Assembly: GCA_003555385.1 (NCBI GenBank)
Contig: PWHO01000299.1
Location: forward strand, 1-9,340
Direction: 5' to 3'
Length of the DNA stretch: 9,340 nucleotides
Origin: Bacteroidales bacterium
GTDB lineage: Bacteria > Bacteroidota > Bacteroidia > Bacteroidales > UBA7960
Shown here: piece by piece, positions 1-9,100 of the stretch
How the letters are laid out: each line of letters starts with the position of its first letter
Position numbering within the stretch: position 1 is the stretch's first letter
Notes under the pieces: model-generated
Seen by the model: the letters and a program-made list of their open reading frames with translations, nothing else
What the model was told of the DNA's origin: nothing
The model's database searches: none
Program-made: the position numbers and the translations under genes

Positions 1-195
1 GATGATGGCAGCCACGACGAGGCGCTATTCCAGAACAAGCTTGAAGTGGCGAACTACTTCACCAACAACCTTGACGACACGGCCTATGACAGGGAAGACA
101 TCCCGGATGTCCGTACGGTTTTGAGTGCTGTCAACGTGGAAGCCGACTCCGTGGACGCGGCCAAGAGCCAGATCGACTTGTGGTACGAGGCCAAA
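1..195 (+). other. End of an N-terminal segment of the kind found next to DUF4214 domains
   Basis: Residues NKLEVANYFTNN, followed by a stretch ending in AAKSQIDLW, match a pattern I recall downstream of DUF4214 domains in large bacterial surface proteins: an NK.EVA.YFT start, then VL..V and a short helix with SV.AAK. The match is from memory and only the end of the domain is in the window. It is the main reason to place the true start upstream and to reject GTG 46. The segment ends directly at the Asn-Asp tract, so it probably forms a separate folded unit before a flexible linker. Confidence 0.5.
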
Positions 196-3100
196 AACGA
201 CAACGACAACGACAACGACGATAACGACAACGATAACGATAACGATAACGATAACGATAACGATGATTTACCGGATGCCCCCACGCCGGACAATACTTTT
301 ACCCTGACGCACATCAATCCGGATGTGGAGACGTGGTCCGAGGTTGACACCACGCTGCTGTGGGGAGAGCAGGGCAATCACGAGGCGTCCATCAACGCCT
401 GCACGATGCTAACCTTTTTAGAGGAGCTGGTGGGCAGCGAACTCATCGACTGGAGCATCATCGGCGTTGACGAGCATGGCATTGTCGGACCGGATGATCA
501 GGGGATTTTCAGAAAAGAAATTGAAAAATTCAACAATGTACGCACTGAAGAGATAGATGAAGTCACGGATGTCTATAGTTTCGAGGATATAGACCGTGAT
601 GAAGAGGAAATAAAAGACGTCTATGAACTTGATGGTGATGAGATCTACGAGTTTATTGACGGAAGTTATTACAGGATCATTGACCAGAGCAAGCACACGG
701 AAACCGATGAAAGCACGCTGTGGAAATTCATCTATGAAGATGAAGAAGGGGAGACCCAAACCACAGTGTTCACCGCCACCAAATACTATATGGATTTCGT
801 CAAGCAAATGCTCTGGGGTGACCCGGACAACGATTACAAGGGCGGCCTCCTTTTTGATGAAGATGGCAATATCCGCCTGTGGGAATATACCGAGGCGGAT
901 GTTACCACGGAAATATCCTATTATGCCCCGATCCTGACACCGGACGTCAGCAACGGCTTACTGGAGGAGGGCGGCCTCACCAGCGATGCCAACAATCTCA
1001 TTGTTGCAGCCCGGCCCGAGCTGCTCCACGGCGCCTACATCGACGGCGGCGGCGGATACAACTCCCTCGAAGTGGACATGAAGGGCGTGTTCGCCCAGCC
1101 CTACCAGCTTCTGAACATCCAGGAAATCAATGTTCAGAACATGGCCAATATCTATAACTGGGAGTACTGGTCGGTTCGCCAGGAATACGAAGACAGGTAC
1201 AATGACCAGTATGCCAACAGGGACAAATACGACGACACAACTCACACCGTCACCGAAAATTACCCATTCCCGCTTCCCGCAAACTGGGATCAGTTTGATA
1301 CCGCGACCTACAGCATTCTCGATGTGAGCCGGGCGTTCCATCTTGAGAAACTGGTGGTCAACGAGTCGGACTACTTTGAAAATGATCTCGGCACGATGGG
1401 CGAATTGACCATCACCGGCATTCGTAACGGCGTGACCACTCGCCTGGAAGGCGGTTTTTCCGAAAACGTGAATCTGCACTACGGCCGTGGCATAACAGAC
1501 GCCGTCTACCTTGAGCTGAATCTCGGAAACACCGATAGCTGGAGCCTGAACGTCGCCCATAACCACAATGTCCTCAACCTGGATTCCGTACAAGGGGAGA
1601 ACTGGTTTGAAAGCGGCTTTTTCGGTGGCAACCTGACACAGCTCAACATTACCGGCGATGCGGCCCTCTACATCGAACAACCCCTCGGCGGGTTCCACGG
1701 TGGCCGCACCGCCAACATCGACGCATCCGCCAATACCGGCGGTGTTCAGTTGTCCATGAGCGGCCACGACGACATTCACTTCATCGGGACCGACAACGAT
1801 GACCGTTTTGAGGTGGATAACGGCGAGGACGTCGTTATTGACAGCGGCGCCGGCGACAACGTGTATTTCGTTTCCGCGGAAGACATTGCGATCACCGGCG
1901 GCAACGGCGACAACATTTACGTGGTCGAGGGTGAAGTAATCGATATCACGGCCGGCGACGGGGACAATTTCTTCATGTTGTCCGGCAGCGACGTCTCCAA
2001 TGTCTATACGGGTGAAGGCGTTGCAACAGGCGACGGGGCCGTGCTGACCATCCATGCCGGCGGCGGCGAAAACATGATCCAATTCGGCAATGACGTTGCC
2101 GTTCCCTTTGTCGACTTGGCCGGCAATATTGGCAACTTTGGCAATACCGGTTTGACCGCTATGGACGGCTCCGTCATCACCGGTGAAAACATCACCATGT
2201 TTGTCCGCCAGGACACCGACCTGGCCCGTGCCGATTTTGACAATGCCGATATCGAAAGCATCACTATCGACACGGCCATGGAGCTGACACTCACCTATGA
2301 TCAGTTCATGGACCTGGGCGCGGACATTTTCGAGGGGTACCAGGGCGGCGGCCATCTGGCGCAAAACCTCAAATTCGTCAACATCATCGTCTCTGAAGAT
2401 GCTGATTTAGGCGACATGGGCCTGGAAAATATCGCCCCCGAGGTAAAACTGAATTTCTTTATTGAGCAAGGCGTTACCCTGACCATGACCGCCGAGCAGC
2501 TTCATACCTACCTGGGCCCGAACGCAATTACATTGGGCAACAACTGGGCTACGGGTGAAAGCCCGGGCAAGGTGGTTATCAATGATGCCGGCTACAACTT
2601 TGATCCTTACAGCAACGCGTTTGTCGATCACCCGGAAATCGGATACGGTTGGGGCGGCCAGATTGTCGACGCCTGGGGCAACCGGGAAAACGTCGAAGTC
2701 AACCGCGATGCCGACGGATGGGATCGCCCGAGCGCCGATGAATATTCAGACATATACCTTCTGGATTCATCTGCAGAGGCGCTTGAAATCAACGCAAATG
2801 CGTTTGACAGCGATGACGAGTACACCTTGGGACAGGCATTGACCCTGCTGATGGTCGGCGACAATGACATCACCTTTAACGTGCCGGTCGAATTCCGCCA
2901 GGATAACTTCTCCATCGACTTCTCCGAGCTTGAAGGCGCCCTGCTCGGCGGCGGCGACATGGATTACTTCACCGTCGCCAACTTTCACCGCATCACCGCT
3001 GATGCAAACCCGGACAACTGGGGCCAGATCGTCGGCTACGAAGACTTTGTCCGGATCAATGTGGAACTCGACGGTAATGTGGGCACGTATGCGGACGGCC

Positions 3101-6100
3101 TCGTCTCGAAAAACGTGGAAGCCTTCGTGGTTACCGACCTGAACGGTGCTGACCGGGATTTCTTCGTTTGCGAGGACACCCAGGGGCTGGACTACCTTGG
3201 CCTTCAGGCCAATATGGGCTTCCGGATTCATTTCCAGAATGTTGCCGCCGACGTCACTTTCCTCATGGAGGGTGAAGGCGATGCATGGACGGCAAAGCCC
3301 ACGGATGACCCGGATACCTCCCGCATCGGCACCCTCGAGGTGACCCATGACTTTTTGATCACCGAGAATGCGGTGGTTGTCAACATGAACAACCAGGGCG
3401 TAACCCTGCCGGACGACGTACCCTTGCGGGCGGACGGCATCATTATAAACAACGCCGAGGCGGTTGAAGTCAACATCAGTGACGGTAACGCCGTTATCGA
3501 AAATATTGCCGGCAGCGCACTGGAATCCGTTACGCTGACCAGCGGCGATGATGTGACCCTGCATCTCGACGGCAACGCCGGGTCCTGGGAGGTCCTCGAC
3601 GCCAGCGGCGTTGCAGGCGATGCCCACTTGGTAATTACCACGTCTGTCGACCTGTCTGAAGTCGACATGACCGGCATTGACTCGATATTTATTGAAGAAG
3701 GCCAAGGCCTCGCCCTTACGGCTGAGCAGGTCGCAGCCATCGGCGAGGCAAACATTGAGGGTGAAGATTACAATACCCTCAATATTGTTGACCTGGGAGA
3801 CCAGGCCATCGACCTGGACGCCATAGACGTCGACAATATCGGTTGGATTTCGATTGTGGACGGCGATATCGTCACCCTGGATGCCGATACCAACCTGGGT
3901 CGGCCGGACGCGCTGATCATACAGGCGCTCGAAAGTGACACAACCCTGAAACTCTCCGAAGAGCAGTTCCAGCAGCTCTTGAAGATGGGGACAATGGTGG
4001 ACGTAGCAAAAGATGCCAAACAGGATCTTGCCACCGGCGAATATTACGAGGGCACGCTGTTTATCAACAACCTGCGCGATGATCTGGGCGATGCCGACGG
4101 CGGCACGCTCGATCTGGGCGGCGTAAAGGTCGACAATGTGGTTATCGAGCTGGATAACTTCAACGCGGCCGAAGACACCTCCATCACCAACCTGGGGATG
4201 GATCCGGCATATCCGCGGCCTGAAGCCCGCCTGGAGATTATTGGCGAAAACGATATTACCAACGTTGAAGGACCGGATCTCTTTGCACCGGCCAAACTGG
4301 AAGTCCATTTTGCCGAAACCGGCAAGCTGACGCTGACGGCCAAGCAGCTCTCCGATTTCACCAAGCTCGATGACGTTGAATTCAGCAAGGCCGACGGCGT
4401 TGATGCAACCATCGCCATCACTGAATACGACGGCGAGGTCATTTACGCCAGCCTGTCCGCCATTTATGAAGAAGGCATCGTGTTTGAAGGCCCGGGCGTT
4501 TGGGCATGGGAGACCCAAGAGGAAGTGGACGGCGTCGATATCGATGTCCTCAACATTTTCTCCGACGGCAACGCCGCCAACATTGTCGAGGAAATCGATG
4601 CCGAGTATCTTGATCCTGCATCCTTTGACAAGGTTCTCATCGACGGCGACCAGGATCTTACCATCCAGGAGCCCATTTCGGGAGACTTGCTCAATGACAA
4701 CTTCGTCTTTGATTTCTCCGCGATGGAAGACAACCTGCTGGGCTGGGAGGAAGCCGGATACGTTACCATTTCCGACTTCAACAAGATAACCGCATCCGCG
4801 GATCCGGATCAATGGGGCGAGGTCATCGGCAATGACGCCTACACCCGCCTCAACGTGGAACTTACCGGCAACGTGGCCGATGTTCCCGATCTGGCCGAAG
4901 GGCTCAAGTCCAGCGGTGTCGACGCCTACGTGGTCACTGACCTGAACGGCGCGGATCGTGACTTCCGCGTATGTGACAACACCAAGGATCTTACACTGCT
5001 CGGCCTGCAGCAGAATCCCGGCCAGACCATCCATTTCCATGGTGTCAACTGGGGCGTTGGCTTCCTGCTGGAAGGCGACGGCGCTGCCAACTGGGACGAT
5101 CGGCCCAAGGCGGATGGCAACCCGAATGAATCCAATATCGGCAGCCTGGTGGCAGATTATTTCTGGCCCGGTGCGACCGCCGATGTAACCATAACCAACC
5201 AGGGGGTAACCCTTGGCGAGACATCCACGGGCGACGACAGGCCGTTGATTGTTGAAGGCATTGAAATCAACAACGCCGAGACCGTCTCCATCACCATCGA
5301 AGACGGCAACGCAGTTATTCAGTCGCTTGCCGGAACCCTGGGTGTAGATGAAACCTTTGAGACGGTATCACTCGCCAGTGATTATGACGTCACCCTGTGG
5401 CTCGACAGCGATGCCAACGAGTGGGAGACGATCGACGCCAGCGACGTGGACGGCACGGCGGCGCTTTTGATCACGGGCATAGTCGACCTGTCCAACACCG
5501 AGCTGGTCGATGTCAATGAAATCATCATGCAGGACGGCACTGAAATTACGCTGACCTTCTCCCAGATCCAGGCACTTGACCGGTTTGACGTCGAAGAGGA
5601 AGGCGACGAGGCCATCCTCAACATCGGCAACCTGGGAGAAGAGCTCTTCAGAATGGCCGATATTGATGCGCCCGATGGAATCGAGCTGGGCACGGTGACC
5701 ATCGTTGCCGAAGACGAGGTGACCCTGCATCCGGACACCGATCTTACCGGCGCAACCAAGGTCATCGTTCAGGAAGGCACAACCCTGAACCTCACTGCCG
5801 AGCAGTACAACCAGATCGCCGGCGACGAAAACGGCGTCAAGATCGAGGTGCTTGGCGAAGAGCCCGAGGATGTCGGCAAGGTCAATGTTACCGACCTGAC
5901 GCAGGATGACATTACCTATATAGATGCGGATGACGACCTGCAGGTGTTCGACCTGACCGGCATTGTGGCGCCGGATGTGGCCGACCACCTGGTCCATGGA
6001 ACCCTCAGCCTGGATGCGGATAAACTGACCCTGGGCGATTTTGTCCTTGGACTGGACGCCGAACTGGCCAACTTTGCCCTTAACGCCGGAACAACGGACG

Positions 6101-9100
6101 TCACGCTGACGACCGCCGAACAGGGGCACGGACGGGTCATCCTCGGCGATGAAAACACACTGATACTCGGGTTCTGGCATATCAACACCCTGGTTGATTT
6201 CGATAAAGACCCCAGTGATACCGATATTCGAGAAGGTATTGACGCAGCAAACTGGTCAGCTGACATCGATACGGTCAAGATTCTTACCACGCTCGTGGAA
6301 CACCCGGCCTATGGCAACAACATCGAGCAGATCCTGGCCAACCTGACCTCCGATATTGTGGTGGAAATCGTCGAACCGGAAGAGCTCGACATCCCCGTTC
6401 CTACCACGCAGCGCGAGGTGGTGATCGAGGCGGGCGCAACGGTTGAAAGCGGCATCGTCATTGACGACCTGTTCCAGGACGAATATGGTGAGGCCTACCG
6501 GGATATCACCGAGGTCGAACTGACCCTTGAAGGCAACACCGAGGTCGAGGGAACTCTCAACCTTTCGGCCCAGAAGGGGCTTGCCGACAACGGGCTCGAG
6601 GAACTGCGGATCAACTCCGAAGGCGCCGGTCTGAACAAGCTCGCTGATATCCAGGCTGATTCGAACAACCTGCTTGATGTGTGGATTTCCGCCAATGCTG
6701 AGATTGAAATGGGCACGATCTATTTTTCATCGGTCGAAGAAGCGGAAGAGGACGAGCAGATAACAGCAACCCTGATGCTCAAAGGGGCGGCTGAAAAAAC
6801 CATTAAAGCGCTTGATACCAGCGACCCCTACGTTGATGTACTGGACATCGCCAATGTCGGCGGCGCCCTGAACATCACCGGCGGAAGCCCGGGCATCAAC
6901 GCGCCCAACACCCAGGCCATCAATCTTTCCGGCAGCGGCGACATGAAATTCGGCAGCCCTGTCCTGGACGATGACGACGAGCCAACGGGCGAGTATTATC
7001 CGGGTATTGTAGGTGATGAACTTACTGAAATCTATGCGGCAACCCTTTCCGGGGATCTGGATCTGGGCATCCTTGCCGCCATTAGCAGCACGGACTTCAC
7101 CTTTACAAGCGGCTCAGGTGAAACCCACCTGGTGCTGGGTCACGGCGTGACACTAAATGCCGACCCCGACCTGGAAGGCGACGACGAAGAACCCGGCTGG
7201 ACCTTTAACATGGGTAGCGCTGCGGATGACAGCAGCATCACCATCATGGGGGATGCGAACTTCGACCGCGGCGCCCTGACCATTGATCTGGATGGCGACG
7301 TCAATATCGACGGTAATGTTTACCTTACAGGCCTCGATGAAATTGACCTCAGAGACGCCATGTTCTTTGTGGATGGCGCCGATGAAGACGATGAGGACGA
7401 CGAAGCGGATGTGCTCCACATCACCGCCGAGAGCATGGGCTATGATGATATTGACGGCCTGCTGGAAAACGCCGAGGACTACTTCAAGGGTGACGGAACG
7501 GTATGGGCCTACGATGAAGATACCCCCGGCGGGCAGATTATCTGGCGAGATGGTATGGCACTGCGAGCGCCCGAGTTTGTTGATGGCGAGATTCAGTTCG
7601 TGGAGAACGACGATTTTTACGCCGACCGGGCGCATCTTCACTTCAATCTGGACCTGGATACCCAGGACGGTGGCGATGTCCTCGATCCGGACTGGTTCAC
7701 CTTGGAAATGAAAGGTGACAATGGATGGAATGAATTGAATACGACGGCAGCCCGGATAAGCCATATGAGTGATCGTATCCTGCTCGATTTTGATCAAATT
7801 GACCTCGAGTTGAATCAGGCGGATCAGTCTTACACTGTCGACGGCGTTGTGTTCGAAACTTACGAGGCGCTCCAGGAAGCCTTCCGGTTGAGCTTTGACC
7901 AGGAAGAGGGATCAGACAACAAGCTTGTTGGCTACGACTCCAAGCTCCAAGTGGAGGCTTTTGACAATGAGACCATTAATATACCGGATGGAATCCCCGA
8001 GCTCGTGCCTGAGCCGGCATTCTTTGCGATTGTCGATGTCGATGTTGATGGTCAAATCCTGCAAGGTGAAGAGGCCACTGTCAATGTGACGATCGAGAAT
8101 ACCGGAAACCTGGAGGGTACGCAAACCGTGACCCTAACGGTGGACGGCACGGACATCACCCTGACAGAAGACGTTACCTTGGATGGCGGTGATGATACGG
8201 TCGTTAATTTCACATTCGACACCGATGCTTTGGATCTGGACGACTACACGGTAATCGTTACAACCGAAGATGATGATGAAACAGCCGGATTCAGCCTCGA
8301 TGAAATCGATGAATCCTATACCGTGCTTGTGGATGAGATCGATGCGGTTGAAGAGGGTGAGACCGTTACTGTAACGGGTACCGTAGAAAACACCGGCGAA
8401 GTCGCAGGCAATTATGATCTGGTTCTTTCCATCAACGGTGTCGAGCTTGATACCAAAGAGGACTTCACAGTCGCGGTGGGTGAAATCGAGGACTTCGACT
8501 TTACGGATGTTGAACTTGATGGCCTGGAAGCCGGCGATTATACGGTCGAAGTATCCTACGGTCCGGATGCCGGTACGCAGGATCTGGTTGTTGAAGAAGG
8601 GCCGCCTATTGTTGATAATGATGAACTGGAAAATTACGACGAGAATGAACCGTTCGATGCCAGTGCGGATGACTTCTTGTTCGACATTGATGCAAGTGAC
8701 GATCTTGTGACTGCAATTTCGAACTTCTCCGCGGGTGACACGTTGTCTTTCTCCAACACACCCACTGAAACGCCGGGCGACTTCAACGTAACGGAAAATG
8801 ATTTTGGAGACGGTAAAGCCAAAATCGAGATGGCCGGAATAGAGATATGGCTCTTGGATTTGGGAGAAGGCAATGACTTCTTTAACAACGCCCAGAGCTT
8901 TGTTAACATATTTGGCCCGGGTTCTCTCGTGATCGATGGGGAACCGGTTCAAATGTCCTACACGGTTACCTTTACAGTGGAGGATGATGAAGAGAATCCG
9001 CTGGATGGAGCGACGGTAACGGTTGACGGTGAGGATTCGGTTGATACCGACGAAAACGGTGTGGCCACATTCGATCTGGTAGACGGTGATTATGACTACA

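Noticed and set aside
46..48. GTG as the start codon of the large gene
   Set aside because: The frame is open upstream to base 1, no purine-rich ribosome binding site precedes it, and it falls inside the NKLEVANYF motif.
196..267. CRISPR array or origin iterons in the direct-repeat tract
   Set aside because: Six-base units without spacers, in frame, coding Asn-Asp in the middle of a gene.
823..873. EF-hand or dockerin calcium loop (DPDNDY, DEDGN)
   Set aside because: The spacing of acidic residues does not make a complete 12-residue EF loop, and no helix pair flanks it.
958..2364. A 468-codon open frame on the - strand
   Set aside because: It is antisense to the beta-rich and RTX-like part of the + gene. 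The translation is Val/Ile-rich because GAC, AAC and ATC codons are read in reverse. It is a shadow.
2767..5040. A 757-codon open frame on the - strand
   Set aside because: It lies wholly opposite the duplicated module. The + strand protein uses few codons (such as TTA, CTA, TCA) whose complements give stops in this phase. Its translation has no recognisable domain and no ribosome binding site or gene context.
5368..6180. Other long antisense frames, also at 7153-7797 and 8134-8952
   Set aside because: Same explanation: composition shadows of the acidic coding strand, with no domain of their own.
5965..8019. Filamentous haemagglutinin or autotransporter passenger
   Set aside because: Solenoid-like rungs are present, but no TPS domain or autotransporter barrel is visible and the neighbouring RTX-like repeats fit type I secretion better.
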